This document shows positions 10,299-18,841 of a stretch of DNA of 64,000 nt, one piece after another; positions within the stretch are counted from its first letter, which is position 1; each line of letters begins with the position of its first letter. This DNA is from a bacterium (lineage in GTDB: Bacteria; Krumholzibacteriota; Krumholzibacteriia; LZORAL124-64-63). The position numbers and the translations under genes were made by a program. Under the pieces are notes generated by a model that saw only the letters and a program-made list of their open reading frames with translations, was not told the origin of the DNA and made no database searches. The stretch lies in assembly GCA_016712675.1 (NCBI GenBank), contig JADJQR010000011.1, forward strand, positions 1-64,000, in the 5' to 3' direction.

Positions 10299-10940
10299 GT
10301 GCTGGTGGTAGACGAGACAGGGTTTCCAAAGAAAGGGACGCATTCGGTGGGGGTGAAGCGTCAATACAGCGGCACGGCCGGGCGGATCGAGAACGGTCAG
10401 GTGGGTGTGTTTCTAGGCTGCGCCGGTCGCCATGGCGCTGGAGATGTTGGATCGCGCGCTGGCGGGGGTACGCCCTGTCGCTGGGTGACGGGCGACGAGG
10501 TCTACGGCGGTGACCGGACGCTACGCGTTGGGCTGGAGCAGCGGGGCCAGCCCTTTGTGTTGGCCGTGGCCCGCAACGAGCCGTTGTGGCGAGACGGACC
10601 GGTCTATCGGCCCGCCGGGTCTCTGGCTGCCGAACTGCCTGACTCGGCCTAGTCGCGCCACGCGGCGGGGAAGGCACTCACTAAAGGACCCCGGCGCTAC
10701 GACTGGGCGTGGCAGCCCCTGTGGCGCCTGCAAGTGACCGCTGAGGAGCAGGCATGGGGGCATTGGCTGCTGGTGCGCCGAAGCCTCGAGGATCCAGTCG
10801 ATCTGGCCTACTACGTGGCCTTCGCCCCGCGTCAGGGAACCGCTCTGGAGACCCTGATCCACGTGGCCGGCCGCCGGGGTAGGCCAGCCACGGTGATGAT
10901 CGCCTGGCCTATCGGCCGGCAGGTATCTTCCGAGATTTGA
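10299..10940 (+). pseudogene. IS701-family transposase, internally deleted remnant
   Basis: Recognisable blocks are [59 protein letters not shown] and WGHWLLVRRSLEDP with ELAYYV-like DLAYYVAFAP, all typical of IS701 transposases. Between [12 protein letters not shown] and [11 protein letters not shown] roughly 50-60 residues are missing and the frame changes. An in-frame TAG at 10650-10652 interrupts the rest. The N-terminal third is absent, apparently cut by the IS3 element to its left. Confidence 0.7.
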
Positions 10941-11095
10941 ACCGATAGCCTGCTCATCGCTCCGCGCGCCCCCTCGCGTGTTGGCTGTCGCCCTCCCTGG
11001 CGGTTTGACGGTGCCTGTATTCCTAACAACGCGCTACTGGTGGGAGTTTCGGAACGTTTGCGCCGTTGTTTCGCTCATGTGGCAGGGGAACGGTC

Positions 11096-11515
11096 TCAGG
11101 CCGACGCTCTCAGGACTCGCAGATGCCCCGCCGCGCCGTAATCCAGCAACCGTTGATCCTCGGTCACGAGAACAGCGTCCACGTGCCGTGCCGTGGCGGC
11201 CAGGATGTGGTCGGACGGATCCGCGTGAAGAATTCCGGGCAGGCGGGTGCTGGCGACGGCAACCTCCGGCGAGAGAGGGGCCAGCCGAATACCTGGCAGC
11301 GCCAACGCGGCTGCCACCCATTCGCCCACATCCCGGTCCAGTGCCAGCCGTCCCTTGCTGACCAGCATGGCGATTTCCCAAGGGGTGATCGCGCAGACGA
11401 GCAGGACATTAATCTTGGCCGCATGCTGGATGAACCCTCGCGCTTGGACGCCCAGACGCGCGTTGCCGGATAACAGCCAGACCAGAACGTGCGTGTCCAA
11501 CAGCACCGCGCTCAC
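11096..11515 (-). CDS. vapC: VapC-type PIN-domain toxin
   Basis: The 139-residue protein is a PIN-domain ribonuclease. It shows LDTHVLVWLL at the N-terminus (first acidic residue), a central Glu in PWEIAMLV, and DPSDHILAATA followed by VTEDQRLLDY for the remaining acidic residues. VapC toxins cut tRNA or rRNA when freed from their antitoxin. The GTG start overlaps the stop of the antitoxin gene (GTGA), so the two are translationally coupled. Length and motifs are normal, so it is probably functional. It sits in an IS-rich stretch and may help retain it. Confidence 0.88.
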   Translation of the reverse strand: MSAVLLDTHVLVWLLSGNARLGVQARGFIQHAAKINVLLVCAITPWEIAMLVSKGRLALDRDVGEWVAAALALPGIRLAPLSPEVAVASTRLPGILHADPSDHILAATARHVDAVLVTEDQRLLDYGAAGHLRVLRASA

Positions 11516-11745
11516 CGGTAAGCTTCCCAGTCGTTGTCCAGCGGAGCGATGAGATCGCCCTCGGCGAGCACGCTGCCGGCTAGCGCGCCGAACAAGTCCT
11601 GTTCGGGCGGCATGGGCACCAGTTTCGCCACGGCTTTACCGTGTTTGGTAATGACCAGCGGCTCCCGGGTTTCAGCCACCTCGTCCAGCAGCTTCAGGCA
11701 CCGGGCTTTGAAATCGCCGGCGGCAATCGCGGTGTGCTTTGGCAT
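11512..11745 (-). CDS. Phd/YefM-family antitoxin
   Basis: The start is placed at ATG 11745 because GGGAG lies seven bases upstream; an in-frame ATG 33 bases earlier lies inside the presumed operator. The 77-residue protein begins PKHTAIAAGDFKARCLKLLD and contains EPLVITKHGKAVAKLVP, the Phd/YefM DNA-binding signature. The C-terminus (DLIAPLDNDWEAYR) is the usual toxin-wrapping tail. It neutralises the PIN toxin encoded just downstream and represses the operon. Confidence 0.88.
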   Translation of the reverse strand: MPKHTAIAAGDFKARCLKLLDEVAETREPLVITKHGKAVAKLVPMPPEQDLFGALAGSVLAEGDLIAPLDNDWEAYR

Positions 11746-11757
11746 CGTGCTGCTCCC

Positions 11758-11778
11758 ATGGTCATAAACTATGGTCAT
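11758..11778 (-). promoter_or_regulatory. Probable autoregulatory operator of the toxin-antitoxin pair
   Basis: ATGACCAT occurs twice on the minus strand (11771-11778 and 11758-11765), in the same orientation with 13-base spacing, just upstream of the antitoxin ribosome binding site. Phd-type antitoxins bind repeated sites at this position. The repeat is seen; the binding is inferred. Confidence 0.4.
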
Positions 11779-11789
11779 ATTGAAGTAGT

Positions 11790-12200
11790 CGGGCTAAAAA
11801 GGCCATCGTTGAAACACCGGCCTTGAGCCATACCCTTCCTCAGGCCGGGATCGTCAGCGACCGCCAGTATCAACGCGCCGCGCCGGTCCTTTGGCACCCC
11901 AGATCGGAGGCGAACCGTAAACTATTATGGGCGCCCTAAAAGCCGTTTGCCTTACGTGTCGCCAAACTCGACATTCAAATCGAAAGCAAGGAAGAATCGC
12001 AAAGTCGCACGGACGCTTAAAGCGCGCTGGCCGACGGGGTTTATCCTCGATAAGACCGCTTGTCGGGCTTAAGGCAGCGGGCGCGAGCGAGGGCGCAGGC
12101 CTTCGTGTAATTCAAGATTCCGCTTATAATCATGAATTTATCTATCATTGGAGAAGGACACGAAAAATCGCGAGAATCGCCAATTAATGGTACGTTTTTT
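11790..12200. other. Stretch without a recognisable gene
   Basis: One 86-codon open stretch (11927-12187, plus strand) lacks a ribosome binding site and family resemblance and is not called. The right end turns AT-rich. Confidence 0.4.
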
Positions 12201-12204
12201 AAAA

Positions 12205-12229
12205 TAATATTACGTGATACGTAATATTA
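12205..12229. promoter_or_regulatory. Perfect 25-bp palindrome (operator-like)
   Basis: TAATATTACGT and its exact complement ACGTAATATTA flank a GAT spacer. The dyad lies in an AT-rich patch 40 bases upstream of the small lipoprotein gene at 12269. Its size and symmetry are those of a dimeric regulator's operator; no T-tract follows, so a terminator is unlikely. Confidence 0.45.
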
Positions 12230-12268
12230 CGCTTATCCGCTGTCCCCGACCCCTTTGGAGGAGATCCG

Positions 12269-12499
12269 ATGACACCCGACGAACGTTTCTTCCACGCCTT
12301 GAGACTGCGGGGGGCGATAGCGGCCATCGCGCTCGCGCTGGTGGCCTCTTGCCGGGGCGGGGCGCTTTCGCCCGACGAGACCTCGGCCACGCAAGCCACA
12401 CAAACCGCCGACCGGTGCGGCCGTTCCAACCCGCCGATCACCTGCCTGTTCCGGGAAAAACCGGCGTCGCCCCTCTCCGGCGGAGCATCCGAACGGTGA
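12269..12499 (+). CDS. Small predicted lipoprotein of unknown function
   Basis: ATG at 12269 is preceded by a strong GGAGGAGA. The 76-residue product has a hydrophobic stretch, AIAAIALALVASC, ending in a lipobox-like VASC near residue 28, which would make Cys28 the lipidated residue. The mature part is short (about 49 residues), polar, and contains two further Cys in RCGRSNPPITC. No family is recognised. The strong ribosome binding site and the upstream palindrome support a real, regulated gene; the long n-region (residues 1-14) is a little unusual for a lipoprotein. Confidence 0.4.
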   Translation: MTPDERFFHALRLRGAIAAIALALVASCRGGALSPDETSATQATQTADRCGRSNPPITCLFREKPASPLSGGASER

Positions 12500-13138
12500 T
12501 CGTGGGCCTCGCCGCCGGCGGCGTGGGCCGGCAACGGCCGCTCAAGCGGATGCGCGAGGCGCTGGAGCCTCGGCCGTAGTGCGACGCTTTCGCGGTTGTC
12601 GCGCCGGGCACGTGTGAGCGCTTGTCCGGCCGTTCGGCGTGGACGTGACGGGCGCCGACGACCGCGACGAGCGGCTTCAGGTGTGGCTCCTGATCAGCCC
12701 CCCAGCCCGCTGGGGCCACGCGCCTCATCGAGCTGCCGCCGCCCGGCCTGGAACCGGGAAAACCGGATTCGCGCGGGGCGGCCGGGAAGACGCGCCGGAG
12801 CACTGACCTGGCGGCGGCGATTAAAAAAAACCGTCAAAAACGCGGCGGCCTGGCCACGGGTTTCGGTTTCGCGCGTCCTCGGGCGACCCGGAGGCGAGGG
12901 CCGGTCTGTCGCTTCTGTGGCGCGCGGGCTGCTGTGTCGACATTGAACGGGGTCGTGCTGCACTACAACACGACGTTGGACTACCGCACATTTTTTCCGT
13001 TTCGTGGGGTGACCCCTATAATTGATGCCAGTCTATCGGCTATCCCAGGTGCGCCGATGGCTTCGATACCGCCTGTTACCGGATAACGTTCTTCGCCCGA
13101 GCGGACAACAAACGCTTTCGTCGGCACCAGAGGCTCAG
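12500..13138. other. Stretch without a recognisable gene
   Basis: Only weak open stretches are present in this GC-rich segment. The last 100 bases upstream of 13139 could hold the promoter of the SIR2 gene, but no clear -35/-10 pair was found. Confidence 0.4.
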
Positions 13139-14374
13139 ATGCCCTTGAAGAGAAAACTATTAATAACCGTCGGGGCCGGCGCTTCGCTGGACTTCGGCCT
13201 GCCCTCGGTCAGCACTATTGACAGGCTTTTCGACTGCTACGCGTGCAAGAGTCACCCCTTGGCGGACAATCATCTCTTCAACTTGTACCAACATGTTCGA
13301 GATTCGATCAATACGTATTACCGCTGTGCGCTGAAGCCGAAGTTGCGCAAATGGGCGAACTTCGAAGAAGTGCTGTACCAGATCAACCTATTGATCCCCT
13401 ACCTGTCCGACCCCGATCGGCTGTATGGATCAAGTGTATTGCTTGCGGCCAATTCTTTGCCGGACGTAAGACGCTTTGGACGGAGGAACGCTGTCGATGG
13501 GGAGGTCTTGAGCGATCTGATCAACACGCTAATGGACAAACTGGTGGATCGCTTCATCGACGATTGCGCTGCCGCGAGCACGTCGAAGGCAGCGGAAATC
13601 GCCGAACTCGGGCGCTTCCTGGCCGCCCTACAGAGCGAGTTCGAGATCGGCATCATCACCCTGAACTACGACAACCTTTTCACTCAAGCGTTATCGGGGC
13701 TTCATACCGGTTTTGACGCAGCAGGCAAGTTCGATCCGATGACCGTCTTGGCCCGGACTGAATGGAATTTCATCTATCACCCACATGGCTCGGTGCATTT
13801 CGCCATGACCGGTGACGCGCGCGACATGCACGCTATCACTTGGGCAGCCACGCCAGCAAAGTGTCACGAGGTCCATGCGACCGGTCGCAACATTCAGCGT
13901 TCGATAGAAGGAACGACCTACCCGATGTCCCCCTTCGTGGCCGGTTACGGAAAAACCCAACAGATTCTGCGACAACCCTTCCGCACGTACTTCGCGCAGG
14001 TCAATCGTCTAGTACATGAAGCCGATAGTCTGCTATTCCTCGGATACGGTTTCGGCGATTTACATTTGAACGCGGCTTTCTCCGAGGTGCGGGACCGGCC
14101 TCGCCCAATCGTGGTGGTCGATTGGGCCGACGATCATCAAGACCCGCTTCCGTTTCGACACGATACTTGGTCCTTCAATCTGTTCAAAACCCTGCCCGGC
14201 GACGCGGGCAGGATGAGTTCGGCCGGTCACGCGGCGCCCGCCGATCTTGCCTCTCTGCGTGCCGCGCGTGACCTGGAGGTCTCTAACAGCTCCGAGCATC
14301 CATTAGCTGTTTGGTACAACGGCATGCTCGAAGCCTGCCGGTGCCCGCAGAAGATCCTGAAGCATCTCCGATAG
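13139..14374 (+). CDS. SIR2-domain protein (probable NAD-hydrolysing defence effector)
   Basis: The start is set at ATG 13139 because GAGG lies five bases upstream and the sequence then enters the Rossmann fold at once: LLITVGAGASLDFGLPS, the GAGxS NAD-binding motif. Later motifs of the SIR2_2 family follow: ITLNYDNLFTQAL (catalytic Asn region, about residue 180), YHPHGSVHF (catalytic His region, about residue 220) and LLFLGYGFGDLHLNAAF (about residue 300). The protein has 411 residues with no transmembrane segment. Stand-alone SIR2 proteins of this kind deplete NAD during phage infection. No dedicated partner gene (HerA, Ago or ThsB type) is next to it. Defence function is inferred from family and from the neighbouring CRISPR locus. 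Confidence 0.75.
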   Translation: MPLKRKLLITVGAGASLDFGLPSVSTIDRLFDCYACKSHPLADNHLFNLYQHVRDSINTYYRCALKPKLRKWANFEEVLYQINLLIPYLSDPDRLYGSSVLLAANSLPDVRRFGRRNAVDGEVLSDLINTLMDKLVDRFIDDCAAASTSKAAEIAELGRFLAALQSEFEIGIITLNYDNLFTQALSGLHTGFDAAGKFDPMTVLARTEWNFIYHPHGSVHFAMTGDARDMHAITWAATPAKCHEVHATGRNIQRSIEGTTYPMSPFVAGYGKTQQILRQPFRTYFAQVNRLVHEADSLLFLGYGFGDLHLNAAFSEVRDRPRPIVVVDWADDHQDPLPFRHDTWSFNLFKTLPGDAGRMSSAGHAAPADLASLRAARDLEVSNSSEHPLAVWYNGMLEACRCPQKILKHLR

Positions 14375-14619
14375 CCGTTGCTGGCGGTCGGCTCTGATAG
14401 CCTGCGGGGTGTCGCCCTACAGACGATCCCTCGCCGCCGTTTTGCGGCATTAACACACCAGCAAAACTGATATGGACGATCCTGGATAGGTTACCGCACA
14501 ATGCAATATGCGTTCTTGCCGGGGTGGTCGCAGATGCGACCATCCCAAGACCGGTCGCGCCAAGCTAGTCGTGTGGACAAGTGCGTGGTCACGGTTGCCC
14601 TCCAGAATTGCCGGTGTCT

Positions 14620-15822
14620 CTAGCGCGTCCTGGTTAGTCGGTCTACCATCGCTTTTACGGCAGCCATCTGCTTACCTGTTTTCGTATGATAAGTCGCTTG
14701 CAAAGCGCTTGAAGGATCGCCCGCTTTTGTTCCAGGGTCAGTGTAACCCCACCAATCCCAACAGGCTCCAGGATTTTTATGTTGAGCATCGCGGCCATCA
14801 GGTTCTAAAGGCAGGCCAAATTTGGCTGCTTGTGGGTATAAAATAATAATTTTGTTGTTTTCGGCCCACTCGTTATAGCCAGCTCTAAGAACGTAACTCG
14901 TTGTTTCGTCTTCTTTAATGAAATCCTTGTTCTGTCGACACCCGTGAAACGCGACGTGCAATCTACAGCGTTGGCCTTGCTCACAGGTCTTTGGCACGTA
15001 AATGTAACCTTCGTCCATCATGCCTATAGATTGTGGTGATCCACCGGCAAACTCCTTTTGATCAAAGATCAATGGCTTTCTAGGGTGTTTTGTTTTTGGG
15101 CCAGGCAAACGGTGCTGTGAACCACTCCCGCCGTTTTGCCCGTAAATGTGCTGCAATAATCGCCCAGCAGTATCAGCGTCCTCGGCACGACCTAGCCTGG
15201 CAAAGGTTTCTCTACAGGCATTGAGGAAGGGAAGTTGAGATTCATTGCATCGGTTGCAGATGACACCATCACATTCCTGTTCGGAACGGTCGATCACTTG
15301 GCTGTGAGCGGCAGGTAAACCTCTAATATAAACAATGTTTTTGTCTTTGACTCCGATCCTTGAATCGCGGTAATAATCATTTAAGTCATCCATGACAGAC
15401 CTGTTAACTGTAGCGTCGATTTGTCCTGAAAATAAGTAAACCTTATCTGAGCGCAATCCCTCAGGCGAGTCAATTCGATTTGCCGCTGCCGCTGCCAAAG
15501 TGGCCTGAATAGAAGGTCCAATATCCGATTCTTCTTTATCTTTCATGCACTCATTTAATGCTCTTTGAATATTTCCAGCAGCACAAAAATAAGGACCACC
15601 CGCAATCACCCCGACGCCCATAACGTCCTTGGAAAATGCGATATGAAACTGTTGGGCCATGTAGCCACCCGAGGACACGCCAGAGACCGATATTTGCCGA
15701 GGGTCGATGTGATAAGTTTTTAGAGTATCAGCCGCTCGGGCGACAATGCACCAGAATGCGAATCCGCAAAAAAATATGGTCAACAACATGTAACGTGTTG
15801 TAGGTAAGGATATTTCTTTCAT
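14620..15822 (-). CDS. Exported poly(3-hydroxybutyrate) depolymerase-family esterase
   Basis: The protein (400 residues) has a signal peptide (MLLTIFFCGFAFWCIVARA, cut near residue 30) and then the PHB depolymerase core. The lipase box SVSGVSSGGYMAQQF (GxSxG, Ser near residue 51) comes early, with LFSGQIDATVN as a possible Asp region, AAHSQVID as a possible His region, and HVAFHGCRQN as the conserved oxyanion/aromatic block. The enzyme would hydrolyse extracellular or periplasmic polyhydroxybutyrate. GGAG nine bases before ATG 15822 supports the start. It is AT-richer than the cas genes beside it and is transcribed alone. Family assignment is good; substrate is inferred. Confidence 0.8.
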   Translation of the reverse strand: MKEISLPTTRYMLLTIFFCGFAFWCIVARAADTLKTYHIDPRQISVSGVSSGGYMAQQFHIAFSKDVMGVGVIAGGPYFCAAGNIQRALNECMKDKEESDIGPSIQATLAAAAANRIDSPEGLRSDKVYLFSGQIDATVNRSVMDDLNDYYRDSRIGVKDKNIVYIRGLPAAHSQVIDRSEQECDGVICNRCNESQLPFLNACRETFARLGRAEDADTAGRLLQHIYGQNGGSGSQHRLPGPKTKHPRKPLIFDQKEFAGGSPQSIGMMDEGYIYVPKTCEQGQRCRLHVAFHGCRQNKDFIKEDETTSYVLRAGYNEWAENNKIIILYPQAAKFGLPLEPDGRDAQHKNPGACWDWWGYTDPGTKAGDPSSALQATYHTKTGKQMAAVKAMVDRLTRTR

Positions 15823-16036
15823 TGTTGTTCACTCCATTAAATAGCCAATCCACCCAATCCAGCTTATAGGCAGTTGCGGTGATAGCCGCTCTGTCTGTGC
15901 GGGATTTAATCGTAACTATATCATAGCGTTGCCCGGACAAGGGAAAAAAATTCGTCGGGACCCAGTTCGCGAGTGACGCTTGTTATGGCCTCACCTCGCA
16001 CAGCCGCATCAAGCCGATTAGGCGAGACAGCGGCGG

Positions 16037-17260
16037 GTCTTAATCCCTTCTTCATCAGGGCAACGTTTTTAACGGCGCGGGGCCGCCGGGAACCGGGAGA
16101 AAGCAGGTCTTAATCCCTTCTTCATCAGGGCAACGTTTTTAACCGCGACGCTCTGAAAAGCTCGCAGAAGAAGCTGTCTTAATCCCTTCTTCATCAGGGC
16201 AACGTTTTTAACCCACGCCCCGTGGATGATCCAATCAGCTTTATCGTCTTAATCCCTTCTTCATCAGGGCAACGTTTTTAACGATCTGGTCCGGTATATG
16301 ATTCGGGGCGATGGCACGTCTTAATCCCTTCTTCATCAGGGCAACGTTTTTAACAAAAAACCCTGTAGAGATACCGGTAGCTATGTCTTAATCCCTTCTT
16401 CATCAGGGCAACGTTTTTAACCGGTGGTTTCCGCCTCAATACGCCCGACGGGGTGTCTTAATCCCTTCTTCATCAGGGCAACGTTTTTAACTCTATCCCA
16501 ACCGGCAGCCCTTCGGATTGCGCTAGTCTTAATCCCTTCTTCATCAGGGCAACGTTTTTAACGCCAAATGGCGGCCGATCGCGACGCCTACCACGTCTTA
16601 ATCCCTTCTTCATCAGGGCAACGTTTTTAACGCTTAATCGGACAGCCCAACGCGAAGAAGCTGGGTCTTAATCCCTTCTTCATCAGGGCAACGTTTTTAA
16701 CCGGACGCCCAGAGGAAGGCTTTACGCTACGCGTCTTAATCCCTTCTTCATCAGGGCAACGTTTTTAACATCTCATGCGCGGCACGATGTGTTATGGCTG
16801 CAAGTCTTAATCCCTTCTTCATCAGGGCAACGTTTTTAACGGTTCGACGGGATTCAACTGATGTTTGATGATGTCTTAATCCCTTCTTCATCAGGGCAAC
16901 GTTTTTAACTTTGATCGTTGGCATCACTATGTTGATTACAGATGGTCTTAATCCCTTCTTCATCAGGGCAACGTTTTTAACAGAAATCAAAAATGTTCTA
17001 CATGCCAACCATCAGTCTTAATCCCTTCTTCATCAGGGCAACGTTTTTAACAGATGGATCAGAACAAAGCCGTTCTGGAACGCTGGTCTTAATCCCTTCT
17101 TCATCAGGGCAACGTTTTTAACCAGGCGGTGGCTATGCTTACGACATCGAGACCTGTCTTAATCCCTTCTTCATCAGGGCAACGTTTTTAACCGCATTTA
17201 CGTGAGTTTCTACACTAACAGCCGTCTTAATCCCTTCTTCATCAGGGCAACGTTTTTAAC
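16037..17260 (-). CRISPR. CRISPR array, 18 repeats and 17 spacers
   Basis: There are eighteen apparently identical 37-bp repeats (plus strand begins GTCTTAATCC and ends AACGTTTTTAAC) at 16037, 16107, 16176, 16246, 16318, 16385, 16455, 16526, 16595, 16665, 16733, 16804, 16873, 16945, 17015, 17086, 17156 and 17224. Spacers are 30-35 bp and all different. The likely transcribed strand is the minus strand, where the repeat ends GGGATTAAGAC, giving an 8-nt ATTAAGAC tag of the form used by type III crRNAs. The AT-rich flank and adaptation genes lie on the right, so the newest spacers should be near 17224. No degenerate terminal repeat was seen at the left. Confidence 0.97.
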
Positions 17261-17592
17261 AGTTCGTCTCTAAAAAGATTTTAAAATCAGCATCTTGGCA
17301 AGGCGGTTGACAGATTTTTTGTTGCTTTAAAAGTTATCTTTTTTGTCATAATCCAACATGCTTGTTTTTTTGATAAAAGCAGGGTTTAAAGAAGCTTAAA
17401 CCATCGAAAGTGTAGCCGCGATCCAAAATCATATCCAAGGGCCTAAAGTCACAATCCCTACATAAAGTTTGAACGCGGGCACGCCAAAGGGGAAGCCCCC
17501 TGACTCTTTTATCTACCAACGCACTGGGAGCGGTCAAGGCTTCAAAAGCGAGGCGGACAACGCCAGACCGCTTTCATGATCGCGGCGGACTC
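17261..17592 (-). promoter_or_regulatory. CRISPR leader region
   Basis: This 330-bp stretch lies between the last repeat and the second cas2 gene. The 110 bases nearest the array are strongly AT-rich (several T- and A-runs), as expected of a leader carrying the array promoter and integration signals. A 63-codon open stretch further right (17346-17537, minus strand) has no family resemblance and is not called. Confidence 0.6.
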
Positions 17593-18003
17593 TCATGAAT
17601 TATCCGCCGCTGACTGAGATATTTCACCCGCGCTGCCCGCCTCCCGCGAATCCATCCGCACCGTTTCTGGCGGCAAACTTCGGCCCACTTCCCCTCCCAA
17701 TCGCAATAAATTGCATCCGTCGCGGATCAACAAAATATCGTTGGGGAAGATCTGCGGACCCATCAGGACAATCTCGGCTCGCTCCGGTAACGGGTAGCAG
17801 CGCACATCGTCCTTGCGCGGGTCGATGAGCGCCTCCAAACCGCGTAACACGCCGTTTAGGGAATGCTCGAAAAAGGAACCCACGAACACCGAATATTGCA
17901 CCCGGAACGCGAACTTGCCCAGATACCGCGCCACCCGGTTCAGCCGCTTGGGGTCTTCGGCGATATCGTAACAAATCAGATAAAGCCGTCGCTGTCGCGC
18001 CAT
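17593..18003 (-). CDS. cas2: Cas2-like protein with C-terminal extension (second copy)
   Basis: It begins RRLYLICYDIAEDPKRLNRV, with the Cas2 first-strand Asp in CYDI, and continues AFRVQYSVFVGSF, typical of the ferredoxin-fold Cas2 dimer that bridges two Cas1 dimers during spacer integration. At 136 residues it is about 40 longer than usual. The extra tail (after GCNLLRLGGE) is polar and has no known motif. It is the last gene before the leader and is clearly different from the Cas2 at 19813-20097. No strong ribosome binding site precedes ATG 18003. Confidence 0.85.
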   Translation of the reverse strand: MARQRRLYLICYDIAEDPKRLNRVARYLGKFAFRVQYSVFVGSFFEHSLNGVLRGLEALIDPRKDDVRCYPLPERAEIVLMGPQIFPNDILLIRDGCNLLRLGGEVGRSLPPETVRMDSREAGSAGEISQSAADNS

Positions 18004-18052
18004 GGCTCACACGTCTCCAACCACCGTCGTAACTGGTCTAACCACCGCTGGC

Positions 18053-18841
18053 CTAAGCGCTGCAACTCCCCGCGTGCCTTTCGAAAAGCGCGATGAGCCG
18101 CCGCTGGTCGCCGAGATCTGACACCGGATCACCGGCTGCCCGATCCCGCAACGCCGAAAACACCGGCTCCACCAAAGCCCAACCCAATAGCGCTGCCAGA
18201 TCGCCGTTCAGATCGAACGCAACTTCCAATTTGCACCAGCGCGGGGCGTCTAGACCCGCTTCCGCAAGCAACTGCGCGCTCAACCCCGCCAGCAAACCGC
18301 GCAACTGGCGCTGGATCAAATCGCGCTCGTCCGCTCCCGCGACGCGGCACCAGAACGCGGCATACTCCAGCGCCGACCCGCCCACCCGACCCTTGTCGGT
18401 CGGCACTTCGCCCAAGCGGTTTTGCAGCGCCCGTAGCGCCACATGCGTCATGGTGTCGCGCCACGCCCTGTAACTCGCCATGCCACCGGGTCGGGCGAGC
18501 CGCGCGCGCAACCGCGTGTAGAGCGAATCGCGCGGGTCGCACCCCAGCGCGCGGCCGCCGAACAGATACGCCCGCACCGCCCCATCCCCGCGCAGGAACA
18601 CCACGGGAACGCCAGCCCCAGCGCAGCCGAGCAACGCCTCGCAACGCCAATCGACCGGACCCTGACTGATCACCCGTACCAGCCGGACCAACGGATACAG
18701 CACAAGCGCTTTTTCCGGACGTCGCACCGCCAAGGCCGGACCGTCCAAGGTCACCTGCAACGCCGTTTCGCCTCGCAAGTACAGCGGCTTGCGCGGCCCG
18801 GACAGGCAGCGGGCCGCGCGCCCATCGGCTTCAACCCCCAT
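18053..18841 (-). CDS. Degenerate Cas1-like protein (second cas1)
   Basis: ATG 18841 (or 18847) overlaps the end of cas1, so the pair is translationally coupled. The roughly 262-residue product follows the Cas1 plan: an N-terminal beta domain (LYLRGETALQVTL, VPVVFLRGDGAVRAYLFG) and a helical domain with ALEYAAFWCRVAG, where Cas1 has its catalytic Glu. In place of the usual HEPxHGRESLACDLIEP block it has WCKLEVAFDLNGDLAALL, so the catalytic His is not evident and only an Asp remains. I infer a structural partner of the true Cas1, perhaps a heteromeric integrase subunit. It could alternatively be a decaying duplicate, but the intact frame argues against that. Confidence 0.7.
   Translation of the reverse strand: MGVEADGRAARCLSGPRKPLYLRGETALQVTLDGPALAVRRPEKALVLYPLVRLVRVISQGPVDWRCEALLGCAGAGVPVVFLRGDGAVRAYLFGGRALGCDPRDSLYTRLRARLARPGGMASYRAWRDTMTHVALRALQNRLGEVPTDKGRVGGSALEYAAFWCRVAGADERDLIQRQLRGLLAGLSAQLLAEAGLDAPRWCKLEVAFDLNGDLAALLGWALVEPVFSALRDRAAGDPVSDLGDQRRLIALFERHAGSCSA

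Noticed and set aside
11927-12187. 86-codon plus-strand frame
   Set aside because: Lacks a ribosome binding site and any recognisable motif.
16751-17008. 85-codon frame inside the CRISPR array
   Set aside because: It is made of translated repeats and spacers (repeated KNVALMKKGLR), not a gene.
17346-17537. 63-codon frame in the CRISPR leader
   Set aside because: No ribosome binding site, no family resemblance and overlap with the leader.
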